From Ophiura sarsii (taxonomy: Eukaryota > Echinodermata > Ophiuroidea > Amphilepidida > Ophiuridae): a stretch of DNA of 64,000 nucleotides. Where the stretch lies: the NCBI GenBank assembly GCA_035610835.1, contig CM069458.1, positions 35,148,718 through 35,212,717 of the forward strand, in the 5' to 3' direction. Position numbers and translations under genes: made by a program. The notes under the pieces were generated by a model. That model searched no databases. It was not told the origin of the DNA and worked only from the letters and a program-made list of their open reading frames with translations. Below are positions 45,976 to 57,590 of the stretch, piece by piece. Every line of letters begins with the position of its first letter. Position 1 is the first letter of the stretch.

Positions 45976-48850
45976 CATTTTTGAATTTAAGTTAAATTCT
46001 AGCATTGACTAGTCTCTAAAGTTGACTATTAGGTAAATTTAAATAGCCAACACTTCGGGGATGTCAATCAATCATATCATTACATTTTTAAAATAATTCA
46101 ATTTATAGGCGTGCAAAGATCTTAAACTTGCCGAAAAATAGTAATTATTTAGTCAAATAAGGCAATTTTGAACTTTGACCTCTAGTGTCACAAAGACGAT
46201 GATATATGGTCGAATCCAACGAAAAGTGTCCACGGCTAGATTTTTAGGGTCCAGTTTCAAAATGCTTCAATCTCTTATTCCTTTTCCCAACTCAAAGTCA
46301 ACATATCAAGCTTGTATGGAAAAAAAGTGCCATCACTAATCTCTCCAATTGACCACGTGGCGGAATGATGAAGTTGAAGGTACACTTCTCAATGTTACCT
46401 ACAAATACAAGTACCATCTTTTAATCAAGTGATGATTATTCCACATATTTACATATTTCATTCAAATTTGTGATTGTATTGTATTCAGAAGATGCTAATG
46501 CTGATAGAAAGTGATCATATTTGTCCAGGTGCTCATTTTTTGTTTACATTTTAGATTCACACAGTTAGGTAGCATTTGCAGACTCTCAATACCATGAAAC
46601 ATGAGGTTGAGTCACTTTGTGTACTTTCACCAAGATGATTTTAATGAACATTTGTTTTCATGTACCTCAAAGAGGGGGAATGACCCTTTCTGTAAAATTT
46701 AGAATTTTGAGCATGCGCCCAAAACCTAAGTACATAGAGGAATGGGGAAATTTGGTATTCGAAGGTAACAGGTAATGTATACGTAGGTAAGAGAAGTAAA
46801 ACTGTAATAAATTAATGTTCTGCTTAATTTATGTTACATTTTGGGGTGAAATAATTATGCAGGGCTGTTAACAATATTTGGTTTTTTAAATAAACATGTT
46901 GAAACATGTTTAAATCCTAATATTATGAACATATTCCCAGTAGTATACTTTAAATAGATACTAGAATATTAATTTAATGTTAAAAAAAATATACAATATC
47001 TAACTGTCAGTTGTAATTTTGAAAAGGTTTATTAAGAACAATATATCAGGCAACATTTTTAAGCATTCCTATAAGAGAAAAACATGTTAAGACTTAAAAC
47101 ACGGTAGCTTACATTGCAATATCAAAGTATTCGTAGGTAACACATTTGTTCTCAACTTCAACTTCGTTGACTAAGAACAGTTGAATCTGTTGATTTGACA
47201 TAGGTTTAAGGGCAAAATTGTACTCGACGTAGTTTTTTATGCCCCGAATCGCGGGTGAGGGGGAATTATCGTATCAAAATGGTGTCTTGATTGACTTTGT
47301 AAGTAGATTTAAAAATGTGCACTCAGCGCTGCTTTTACAAAACAATCAGAATTGCGTAATATTCAACATTTGAATAAAACAGCAAGATTAACCAATTAAA
47401 CATTAAAATAATATAAAACCATGTTCCTATTTCTAAGATATAAAAGAAAACACCCTAAGCATCAATAACCTCACTAGTGATAGACATATAGGCTACTGAA
47501 TAGAATTAACCTTTTACACATGATAATTATGGCAGAAAATGTTTTATTATGCTAACGTATCTGATCATCAAATTTTGTTAGTGTCTTTCTTGCTTGACTT
47601 TCAATTATTAAGAATGTGCGTTTAACTTCTACAAAACAGTCAGAAGTGTGTAATATTTAACATCTGATTTAGGGCAAGATGATGACAACATACATATCGT
47701 TCTGGGTTAAAATTTCGTAAAGGTATAGTTAAACAATCAATTAACTCGCTAGTAATACTAATATAATTACTGATCTAATTTGGTAAAAAGCATGTTCATC
47801 ATTAAAACTAAACATGATAAAAACTTTATTAAGAAACATCTGATCATTCAGCCTCGTGATCATTCAGCCTTATCTCTAATCTCTACTTAACAAGTTTAGT
47901 GGTTCTTGATGTATTCTGTGTGTAATTAGTTCTTTAGGTCTCTCATGTCGCGAGGATAAATATCTAATAGAACTTAATTACTCTTTGTTTATTATATAGG
48001 ACATTCTAGAATGTTAAGAATGAACGTTTCAGTTTCCGTGTGAATCCAAAGTATTGGATCGAATCAACTATTGAATAGTTCACCGAGCCATCTTTAATTA
48101 GAAAGCGAGCAGTTTCCTTTAAGCAAACAGTTTGATTTGCCTGTAATTCATAGTCTTGAATGTCAGGTTATTTGTTTTAAGCAATAAAACAACCGGTTGC
48201 CTTCCTCAATTTGTTCTAAATAAAGGAGGCAAGTGAGGTCTTCTGGAAGTTATCATTTTGAATAGCTGTTTTAAACACGAAAGCCAGATCGCTTTTTGAT
48301 TCATTTAATATATACTTTGAAATATTTTCATATCAGACCATATATATATATAAGTTTAATATGAGCCTAACATGTTCAAAGTCAAAGAACATTCAAATAT
48401 TTTGCCTTTCAGTCCACAACGGAATAAAGCACGTACAACTTTCAGCACTGATACATTCAGTTGTCAGATTAGAATTAAGATATAATTTCCTAGTTTGGAA
48501 TTTGTATCATTCTGAATGTCGTACATAGTCAGACTTTATCGAGTTTCAACCGGAGGCAGACCCCGTTTGACATAGAATCACCATTATGATATATTTTGTC
48601 AGATGTAGACAAAATAGTAATTTTATGTTTAGAAATACAATGTTGTTTGATTTAACAACACTAATCTAATAAGCTATAAATGGCCGAAAATCGGCATGTA
48701 TTTACCGAAAATTCCTCAAGCAATTGTCAAATTTGGCTCAACAATGTTACTAGAATGGACCTACGGCACATAATCTCCTGGCCACAGTTCGACATACGTG
48801 GGCGCACTTCGATCAGGCTGCGCACGCATGCTTGAACTCACAAAATACTG
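45976..48850. other. Intergenic stretch with no recognised gene
   Basis: AT-rich sequence between the channel gene and gene B. Weak internal repeats only (for example GCGTAATATTCAACATTTGA near 47355 and GTGTAATATTTAACATCTGA near 47650). Confidence 0.5.
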
Positions 48851-48889
48851 CCAACCAACAACACCAAAGCACCTGATTGGTCAAATTTA

Positions 48890-49260
48890 AACTGATGCCT
48901 TTTTAACGATCGTCACGCTGCGCCGTATCCACCAACGCAGTGCTCCCGCTGCGCCATAACCACCGACGCAGTGGGGCGTGATGGTGCGTGGAAAAGCTCA
49001 TGAGTTTTTCAGTTCTCATGTTTGAACACCAACCAATCAGAGCCTTGAGGTCGAGATGACGTAGTGTGCACAACGGAGAACCACGGGACCGTTTTGGGGT
49101 GAGGTTGAGCAGGCGTACTTTACGCGAGCTCAACCTCATGTGACGTGGGCCCATTGAACGATATTGTGCGTTGCGCGTAATACCATGGTTACGCGCAGTG
49201 TGCATGTGTGCGAATGGACGCTGCACTATACGCATTCACACCCCCACCACTATACGCACC
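48890..49260. promoter_or_regulatory. CpG-rich patch, possible regulatory region
   Basis: Stands out from its AT-rich surroundings by many CG dinucleotides (CACGCTGCGCC, CCACCGACGCAG, TTACGCGAGC, GTTGCGCG) and an inverted pair GAGGTTGAGC / GAGCTCAACCTC. It lies 6 kb upstream of the channel start and downstream of gene B. Function is inferred only from composition. Confidence 0.25.
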
Positions 49261-50276
49261 CCCGGTACACACCCGACACTAAATACGCACACCCACACGG
49301 GTGGGCACATAATGGAGTAAGGCGGTGTCTTATAATATAAATCACGTTTAGGATAGGTTTTGGGTGTAGTGATGTGGTTTGCGTATGGGTTGGGGTGAAA
49401 AAAGTGCCATGAAGGGTAGGGGGTTAATGTAGCATAGATTTATAAAATATAACCCATGGGAGGGCCATGAGTAATGAAATATTGTGGTTTCAGATAGACC
49501 TTACGTACTAGTGAGAGCCCGTGCAAAGCTTTATCATGTTTATAGAACGTAAAATTACTAGAAATATTCATATACTATAAAGTAACTAATCTGCAATGCA
49601 AAATAGACGTATACCATGCAAGGCATTATAATCAGCATTAACCATGTTGCCTAAAATGATCCAAATGAAAAAAGAATAGACATTTGTCTAATAACATACC
49701 CTAATATTGTAAAGAGCTCGTTTGTTTGTATAAACAATTCAAAGTCAAACCGTCAAGATCATTTTTACTTTTGTGATACACGATTTTTAGATTCTACATA
49801 GACCTACCTATAGTTAACAAAATAAGTAACTGACCAGGTAAAAATGTGCAGATAACACTAGCATAAACATATTAAATTAATTTGAGATATTGCCCTCTAA
49901 TAATGGTTGATTATTGAGGAGGTTACAATCCTAAATATAAGGTCAAGTATGTATCATATTAGTAGCACAACTGTGCATTTTATTAAACTTATGGCCGAAA
50001 ACCCCAAATGTCATCTCAAATATGGCCGAATTAGTGTAAAATAAGCAAGTTTCCATACACTACGCACTTATGTCTTCGGTTAGTAAAGGTACGTTGGGTG
50101 CCTTTTTGACGACAGATTGACAATTTTCGTCAATCCTGATTTCTAGATCCTGCCTGAGTACGCTCCTGCTTCCGTTTTCAGGAAAATAACGATAGTTCTT
50201 TCAACTGTCAGTTCGTCAGAGCATGAACTTTTCTTTGAAGTGGTATATGATCAAACTCTAGATCAATGGATCAATA

Positions 50277-50530
50277 TCACTGCACTGGTCGCATCTTCAT
50301 CTCCGTTTTCTTCAAGGAGAATTGGTGTCCCTTCCATGGACCCCATACAACCGACACTGCGTTGGGCGGGTCTTCATCCCCGTACAAATACAAACCATTC
50401 AAATTTGCTTCGAGACAAGCACTATACCACCAAGCCCCGCCGTATCTCTCTGCACAATTCTGAGGGCTGGTATCATGGTCTTGATCGAAGGTAGAAAAAG
50501 GATGCTCCACAGCAATAAATAATGCATCTC
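50277..50530 (-). CDS. Gene B fibrinogen exon 3 with stop codon
   Basis: 254 nt. Encodes STFDQDHDTSPQNCAERYGG, AWWYSAC, NLNGLYLYG and KMRPVQ followed by TGA. The calcium loop DQDHD is intact. This gives the usual end of an FBG protein. Confidence 0.94.
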
Positions 50531-53500
50531 CTATAATAACAATACAGAAGAATTACTATCATTATTATGGAACAGAATTCCAATCTCTATCTAACACGCT
50601 GGTCACGATTATCTTTAGGATGGACGAGTTGGTTATGGATCATGGTACAGGGCGTTTTCAATGCTCTATATACACTCTGTTGACGAACTTCTACCGTCTG
50701 GAGTCAGGAAACAAACTAAAAACTCCCCTAGCGTTGATGGCAGATGACACTTCATCACTACCAAGCAAGCGTTGGTAAAAGTAAAGATATCTCAAATTGT
50801 TCGTCTGGTCACAAGGATTCCAGAAATGGTAGACTTCACCGTCTAGAATATTTCCTGTGCATTACACAGGGGTCAAAATGTCAATTTCCATAAATAGGCC
50901 TATTTTATTTTAACTTCATCTTCACCAAACAAAGAATAAGAAACGATACACCGAATATTTTCAAATCTATTTAGCTATAAATGCTCACCAGCATTGCTGG
51001 AATCAAGATAGATCTGGTACTTGAGCATGTAGTTGTCTTCAGCACCGGTTATATAAAAACTGTCATATACGGCAAATCTTGTTTCAATACCATCATCCAA
51101 GTCTACTCTCAGGTCATATATCTGTCCTGGTATGTTAGAAATTAAGTGAATGTTTTCATTTCCAAGCCAGAATTCTCCATCCACGTCTCCAAACCCAGAC
51201 GCGTATTCGGTCCAATTACGGTAGAAATCTACTGATCCGTCTTGACGACGCTGAAATACCTGCAAACGTCGGTAGTTCATGACAAAACGGACACAATTTA
51301 TTTATTTTAGGGTCTATTGTAGGGTCCTTAAACACATTTTAGATGTTAACAGTAAAAAAACCGCGATGCTCTCCAGATTTCCAAGATGGCGTCCAAAATG
51401 GCCGCCCAAACTGGTCAAATCTCATAAAATGACATATAGCAATCAAATTGTATAATGGTGAAAGTATAGTTTTACTAGTGGGATGTATGTATTAGACCAC
51501 TAGACATTCATCTCCAGAACCTTTGCTTTGTTAACACACCTAAATCTAAGATGGCCGCCAAGATGGCCGCCAAAATGGTCGCCAAAATGGCCGCCAAAAT
51601 GGCCGCCAAAATGGCCGCCAAAATGGCCGCCAAAATGGCCGCCAAATATGGTAAAATTCTATATTTTGGCATATATAAGCCAAAATATATGATCGAAATG
51701 TATGATAAAAAAATAATTTTAACGATGGGATGTATGTGTTAGACCACTAGTAACTCATATCCAGTATTTTTGCTCTTCAATAGTATGTTCTAAACTGCTA
51801 AGCTATTGCCTTTAGAAATAAGGCCCACCTCTGTGACAATTTTGATTCAGTATCACTTTCCAAAATAGCTACCAGAATGGATAAGTTGATGTTAAATGAC
51901 CTAAAACAATTGTTTTGTATTGTAAATGACTATACTATGTAATACCAATACCCCAAATCTATTAGGACAGCTTTCACTATGTCTATATATGAAGAGGTAT
52001 TTTGCAAAAGGGCTATGGTGCATTTTTTCAAAAAATGAGTTTGATATAGAAATGTATAGGGAAAAATCATATGTTTCAAGGAAACAAAGTCATTTTTTTC
52101 AAAAATACCTACATCTCATTGTAAACAGCCATTGATGTTGTTGTTTTGTTGCAAAAGGGCCTGTATCCAGAATTAAATCGGGATACAGGCCCTTTTGCAA
52201 CAAAAAAACAACTTCAATGGCTGTTTACAATGAGATGTAGGTATTTTTGAAAAAAAATGACTTTATTTCCTTGAAACATATGATTGTGACCTATACATTT
52301 CAATATCAAACTTATTTATTTGAAATGATTAAAATAAATGATTTTTTGTGTGTGGTATTTTTTCTTTATGTACAAACAGATGGAGTTTTGTTGCAAAAGG
52401 GCCTACATCCAAATTTTCACAAAATGTAAACATGATTTAAAAAAAAATTAAAACTAGCACATTTAAAATTTATTTCAATTTCAATTAGTATGTAGTGTAC
52501 CTCTTTCATAATCCATTCAGTTTTTCAATTGCTCAACTTGAATATTTAGAAACAGTTTTTTGACTTTTTCTCAATAAGAGCCAAAGTGGATGTAGGCCCT
52601 TTTGCAAAATACCTCTTCATATGTGACAATGTATACTTCAATGGTATAGACTCCATTTTGACAATGTGATGTTATTAAGATGGACATGATAATGTCCATT
52701 TCATTAAAATAACCCCCCAATGGTCAATAAAACTACCACCAAATGGTCAAAATAATTACCACATGTGGCCATCATCTGATCAAAATATGGAGTTGATACC
52801 ATTCAAGCATACCTTGTTACATACAGATACGTTTACTGGGTGCATTAAAATCTATAGATATAATCTTTTGGTCATATCTAATGTAACACTAACAATAAAG
52901 TTAAACTGTTTTTCAGTTATGTTAACCTTTTGCAGCCATCTTGGATATTTTAAAATACTCAAACTAGATCTAGGCTTTATTATAGATATATATTGAATGC
53001 TGTCTTATTGGATTTTGGGGTATTGGTATTACATAGTATGGTCGACATTTACAATACAAAACAATTGTTTTAGGTAATTTAACATCAACTTAACCACTAT
53101 CATGACTATGCTAGCCATTTTTATCTGAAGAATAAGAGACGCTTGCGCTGCCAATAGGATGAACAAAGCGCATCATGGTCAAGAGTGCGGTTAGCGCGTG
53201 TAAAGTGACTCTAGCTAGGCCTAGCTGAAAAAAGTATGATGCTTGCAATGGAACAAAATGAAGAAAACTAAATATGCACAGCAAATGAAACCAAATTGCA
53301 TGATATTATGTGATAGGCAATCCACCAATCAAATACAACATATGCATAGCCATGCCTTGAAACGAATTTGTTAGAAAAGTCTTACTCACTGTCCAGCCTC
53401 CTCCATCTGTTTCCATGTCACACCATACATTTATAGAGAAATCCAGTGAGAGGTTTGGATATATTTCGTAAGAACCGGATATGTTCTTATCATTAGCATG

Positions 53501-56500
53501 TAACATGTCATAGCAATCTTGTGGTAGAGCTGTGGAGGAAATCGTGTTATCATCTGTATAAGTTAATTTGATGCAAACATTAAAAATACCGCTTACCCAC
53601 GAGGGACGTAAACTAAACTGCGCCAATAAAGTATCTAAACACTTACAAATGGTCAGATTTATCGGAACCTGAAATAGTATGCAAAAAAATAATTAATTAA
53701 TTTGATTTACAGTTATCTTCTGCGCATTTTGACACCTCTTTTGTTGCGCTACGATGTTGTTTGGCGGATTTATGTGCACGTGAGTGGCTTAAGGTCAATT
53801 TCAAAAGTCCCTAAAATCCCTATTCAAGCAAGAGCGTTGTACTGTGACGAATAAGATCAGCATTATTTTTGGCCGCCTTTTATAAATGATTTGTTTGTCG
53901 CATGTTGGATAAATCGACTGCGATGAACATCAGCATTAATTGTCAATAACAAAACAAAAGGGTCAATACTGCAATAAATTTCATGGTTAAGTAAACAGAA
54001 CAAATTGGTGTCTTTTGTCTTTTGTCTTGATTTTGCCTGTGTGTGATGCTTGTGTGAGTTCCCTCCTGGAATTATGGGTATATAGGAGCTTTTGCAACTT
54101 TTGAAATTCGACCTTAAGCCACTCAAGTGCCCATAAATCCGCCAAACAACATCGTAGCGCAACAAAAGAGGTGTCAAAATGCGCAGAAGATAACTGTGAA
54201 TCAAATTAATTAATTATTTTTTTTGCACACTATTTCAGGTTCCGATAAATTTGACCATTTGTAAGTGCTTAGATTACTTTATTGGCGCAGTTTAGTAAAA
54301 ATACACCACAAGTTTATAGTTCTGATAGGCTGAGGGTTAGCCCTATTATTCTCCATAAAATACGCATTAAATCCTTAAATCTGACTCCGGCTTAGGGAGT
54401 GTTCAGAAATACTTTGGTGGGAGGTAGTGGGGGAGGGGGGGGGGGGGGGGGGCTGGAGTTACAACTCATGCGCAGCGAAACATATTACACATATCGTCAC
54501 CTTTACAATTAAATCGTTTGAAAATGATATTTCAGGACATTTTCCACTTCCATGTCACACCATACATTTATAGAGAAATCCAGTGAGAGGCTTGGATATA
54601 TTTCGTAAGAACCGGATATGTTCCTATTATTCGCATGTAACATGTCATAGCAATCTTGTGGTAGAGCTGTGGAGGAAAATTGTGTTATCATTTATATAAG
54701 TAAATTTGATGCAAACATTAAAGATACCGCTTACTCACGAGTTTTTAGTTCTGATATATAGGCTGAGGATTAGCCCTATTATTCTTCATAAAATACACAT
54801 TAAACCTGACCCTTAGTGGGAGGGGTGGGGTGAGGGGGGGGGGGCGTTACAGATCATGCGCAGCGAAACATATTAAACATATCGTCATCTTTACAATTGA
54901 ATCGTCAGGACATATTCCACTGAAGTTTAAGCCACTTACGGCATAGATCTGTACTACATTCCTGCATCGCAGTTACAGGGTTGCCACCACATTTTCCTAG
55001 TGCTGTCGTGTCGTCGGAATTCACACATGACTGCGTGCGAGTCCATATGCCGCCACCACATGTGACGCTGCATTCACTCCAACCATTCACATACCTCCAC
55101 GTAGCTGCGCGCAATCAGAAAGTAAATATAACAAGTATTATACAGTGTTTTTCAAATCATTTGAAAACTATTCGAAAATAACAATACAAATACAGTTATC
55201 GCATACTTTCGTAAGACCTTAAATCTTCCACACATGGAGTGTATATTTTAAACGGAGTCACCCGTGTAGGTAACCCCATTATGATATTCACACTCTCTGT
55301 GGGGAAGATTAAGGTCATGTCCTGCATAGGGGGTGTATAGATTTCAAATATAGCCATATTTCACTTCGGTGGACATACAAAAAACATATCAAATAAACAA
55401 ATGATTCCTGAAGTCAGGAAATTATTGAAATATAAAAATCCCGTATTGGGCCAGGAATTGGTATTTTCTTGTGTTGTTAAAATAACTTACGGCATGGGTC
55501 TGTATTGCATTCCCGCATCTCGGTTTGGGGATATCCTACACAGCGGCCATGTGCAGCTTTGTTGTTGGAATTCACACAAAATTGTGTACGCGTATGTGTG
55601 CCTCCGCCACATGTTGCACTACATGTACTCAATCCATTCACGTAGTTCCATGACACTATATCAATGAAATGTAAACGTTATAAAAATCGTCGCTTTTAAA
55701 TGTCAAAACCTCGTACACGTTTTAGGGGCCCTTTAGCATAGGATTAGTGGCGTTTAGCCAGGGCCAGGGAAGGGGATGGGGGTGAGGCGATCGCCCCTCC
55801 ACTATATGAGTCGTGTCGGTTGAAATTGGAACTGTCGGTACATTTGACAAGGGAATCAAGGAATTATGATGGTCAAAAGTACAAAGATGACATTTTTTTC
55901 TTGTTTTAAAAAGCTCGTATAAAGCCGGAATTTACCTAAATCATTCGCGCGCTACGCGAAAATTTATTAAGTATATAGATTAACTCTTTATTTCTTGCCC
56001 CACCAATGCAAAACCTAGTTACACCAATGTGTATAATTGCCTTACGGGTTATGCATAGGAAATTTGGTTTCGTTTAATGTTCGAGGCCAATAGAGCGCTT
56101 CCAATGTGCTGATATGGAAGTATTACTTTATACATGTTGGCAGGGATAGCACTGGTTCAAAAATGTGAGAGGTCCCTTGACATTTTTTAGGACCCCGTAG
56201 GACTTCCAAAAACAAATTTAAGGGGTCCCCCAAGAAATTGAGGGATCCTGAAATTTGGGTATTTGAAAATTTTACTTTTTTACGGACAGTTTTAATGAAT
56301 TCATATTGTGAGCAAAGGATGGATATGTAATTGACAGAATTTCTTAAGGTTTCCATTTCCATACATCGTCAAATTTAAGGGGTACCCGCAAGTCTTTCCA
56401 ATTTGAAACCTGACGCGTCACTATAAGAACGTGAGAGGTCTAGGACGCGCAGACGCGTCAGAATGCGACCCCTGCATGCTGGAGGGTAAAATGCAGATAC

Positions 56501-57476
56501 GAAGTTTTGACAGAACAGCGACGAAATAGTTTATTGCAATATGTAACAGCGGGGTCAACATACACAACTTCTATGCGAAAATAACACATTTATGGTTAAC
56601 TGCGCACATCAAGTCAATAACCATAAATTCTTTGTATATATATTTCTGAGAACGTGTTTTAAACACTAGAACGTAATGTTTTATACATGACAGCGTAACG
56701 ATTTGGTCCAACCCTAATAGTATTCTGAATACGGAAAGCAGGAAAGTTGGTCTGAAAATGCACAAAAGAAAAAGAAAATTCATGACAAATTTCCAAACAA
56801 AAGAGTCCATCGAAATTGACAAGGAATCGATAGAATAGGTAGAAAGTTACAAATATCTTGGTAAGGAAATAAAAATGGAGGACAATACAAGAGAGGAAGT
56901 CTTGATAAAAATCAAGGCAGGCTGGAGCTGCTTCGGCAGAAACAAAACCATTCTTTGCGATAAAACCATACCAATAACATTAAGGACAAGGGTTTTCAAT
57001 CAATGTGTGCTACCTACCTTGACATACGGTGCCGAAACTTGGTCAACAACCAAAGAAACTGAACAGAAACTTCTAGTAGCGCAGCGAGCCATGGAAAGGA
57101 GGATGTTAAACATAACAAGACAAACGAAAGAACACTACCATTCGTAATAAAACCAAAGTAAAAGACATCATTAACATAATCAAGGAAAGGAAATGGAGAT
57201 GGGCAGGACATATCGCGAGACAAAACGATAATCGGTGGACAATAAGAACAACCGAGTGGCAACCCCGTAGATGCAAAAGGAGAAGAGGTAGGCAGAAACA
57301 AAGATGGCGAGACGAGCTAACTGAATACAGAGGAACGACATGGAATAGAGAAGCACAAGACAGACACAGATGGAAGATGCTGAAAGAGGGCTTCAGCCTA
57401 CAGAGGCTGAAAAAGCCTAGGTAAAGGTAAAATAGTAATCACCTGGATCTGTAGTTTTTGATGACGCATTGTTCTC
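50277..57476 (-). CDS. Gene B: TSP1 - TSP1 - fibrinogen-domain protein, paralogue of gene A (5' end not found)
   Basis: Six recognised exons: 57443-57476 (linker), 55491-55655 and 54940-55104 (TSP1), 53390-53529, 50989-51259 and 50277-50530 (FBG, with TGA stop). Phases match throughout. The architecture copies gene A except that it ends at MKMRPVQ with a stop. By analogy a signal-peptide/PAN exon should lie upstream, but I found none between 57.5 and 64 kb, so it is either outside the window or lost. A broken extra copy of the first FBG exon lies at 54552-54666. A possible AATAAA lies at 49979-49984. It is probably secreted, if the missing first exon resembles that of gene A. Confidence 0.88.
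50989..51259 (-). CDS. Gene B fibrinogen exon 2
   Basis: 271 nt, phase 0 to 1. Encodes VFQRRQDGSVDFYRNWTEY, GEFWLGNENIH and IYDLRVDLDDG, the FBG core. Ends DSSNAG at donor GTGAGCATTT. Confidence 0.95.
51360..51790. repeat. (AAATGGCCGCC)n tandem repeat and related unit
   Basis: Nine or so 11-12-bp AAGATGGCCGCC/AAAATGGCCGCC units (51548-51648) embedded in the same unit seen at 12655-13560. In the intron between gene B FBG exons 1 and 2. Confidence 0.85.
51779..53115. mobile_element. Foldback element with large internal palindromes
   Basis: Outer arms (about 51845-51965 and 52990-53115) are inverted copies around ACAATTGTTTTGTATTGTAAAT..ATGTAATACCAATACCCCAA. Inside, a palindrome centred near 52172 (GGGCCTGTATCC / GGATACAGGCCC) has arms of about 150 bp. 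A related end lies at 60680-60905. Confidence 0.7.
53390..53529 (-). CDS. Gene B fibrinogen exon 1
   Basis: 140 nt, phase 1 to 0. Encodes LPQDCYDMLHANDKNISG and VWCDMETDGGGWT, the FBG opening. Donor GTGAGTAAG. It lies next to a long inverted repeat (53600-54300) and a partial copy of itself at 54552-54666. Confidence 0.92.
53600..54300. repeat. Inverted repeat beside gene B fibrinogen exon 1
   Basis: Arms about 53600-53800 and 54105-54300 are inverted copies (for example CTTTTGTTGCGCTACGATGT and its complement; GGTTCCGATAAATTTGACCA and its complement). Part of the duplication history that produced the broken exon at 54552-54666. Confidence 0.85.
54552..54666 (-). pseudogene. Broken duplicate of gene B fibrinogen exon 1
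   Basis: Starts with the same acceptor (TTTTCCTCCACAG) and encodes LPQDCYDMLHANNRNISG up to VWCDME. It then runs into EVENVLKY instead of TDGGGWT, so both the GGGWT motif and the splice donor are missing. It differs by only a few residues from the working exon at 53390-53529 and is part of a local duplication of about 430 bp. Confidence 0.85.
54940..55104 (-). CDS. Gene B TSP1 repeat 2
   Basis: 165 nt, phase 1 to 1. Encodes WRYVNGWSECSVTCGGGIWT, RTQSC and CSTDLC. It resembles gene A exon 8 more than gene A exon 4, so the order of TSP1 copies has been shuffled between the paralogues. Confidence 0.93.
55217..55313. repeat. Small foldback (CTTAAATCTTCCACAC)
   Basis: ACCTTAAATCTTCCACACATG pairs with CTGTGGGGAAGATTAAGGT. 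A related unit lies at about 57600-57710. Both are in or near gene B introns. Confidence 0.6.
55491..55655 (-). CDS. Gene B TSP1 repeat 1
   Basis: 165 nt, phase 1 to 1. Encodes WNYVNGLSTCSATCGGGTHT, RTQFC and CNTDPC. It lacks an internal start and so is easily missed by ORF searching. Nearly the same as gene A exon 3, including the AATAACTTAC donor region. Confidence 0.92.
56141..56474. mobile_element. hAT-like element in gene B intron, 334 bp
   Basis: Ends CAGGGATAGCA and TGCGACCCCTG (inverted, imperfect). Flanked by CATGTTGG (56133-56140) and CATGCTGG (56475-56482), an 8-bp target duplication with one change. The matching gene A intron reads TATACATGCTGAAGGGCCAA without the insert (about 12120-12140). 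Confidence 0.82.
56723..57430 (+). mobile_element. 5'-truncated LINE (reverse transcriptase C-terminal end) in gene B intron
   Basis: Encodes the end of a non-LTR reverse transcriptase: SYKYLGKEI, RTRVFNQCVLPTLTYGAETW, QRAMERRML, then in another frame KWRWAGHIARQ and RRRGRQKQRWRDEL, ending GFSLQRLKKP and a stop. At least one in-frame stop (near 56837) and one frameshift (near 57140) show it is dead. AATAGTA stands on both sides (56716-56722 and 57431-57437), a target duplication. Type resembles RTE/CR1-like LINE 3' ends. Confidence 0.88.
57443..57476 (-). CDS. Gene B linker micro-exon (34 nt)
   Basis: Phase 0 to 1. Encodes ENNASSKTTDP. It is flanked by the same TTGTTTCAG acceptor and GTGATTAC donor as the gene A micro-exon, but four codons shorter. 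A LINE ends within six bases of its donor side (see 56723-57430). Confidence 0.65.
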
Positions 57477-57590
57477 CTGAAACAATAAAAATGGAGTATT
57501 AGACCATGATATGATTAGACCATGAAGCTTACATAAATCCATCGTGTGTAGGGGTTACTATATTTGAATTGATATCCAAACATCACCTGT

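Noticed and set aside
51551..51742. MAAKMAAKM-repeat open frame
   Set aside because: Translation of the AAATGGCCGCC tandem repeat in an intron.
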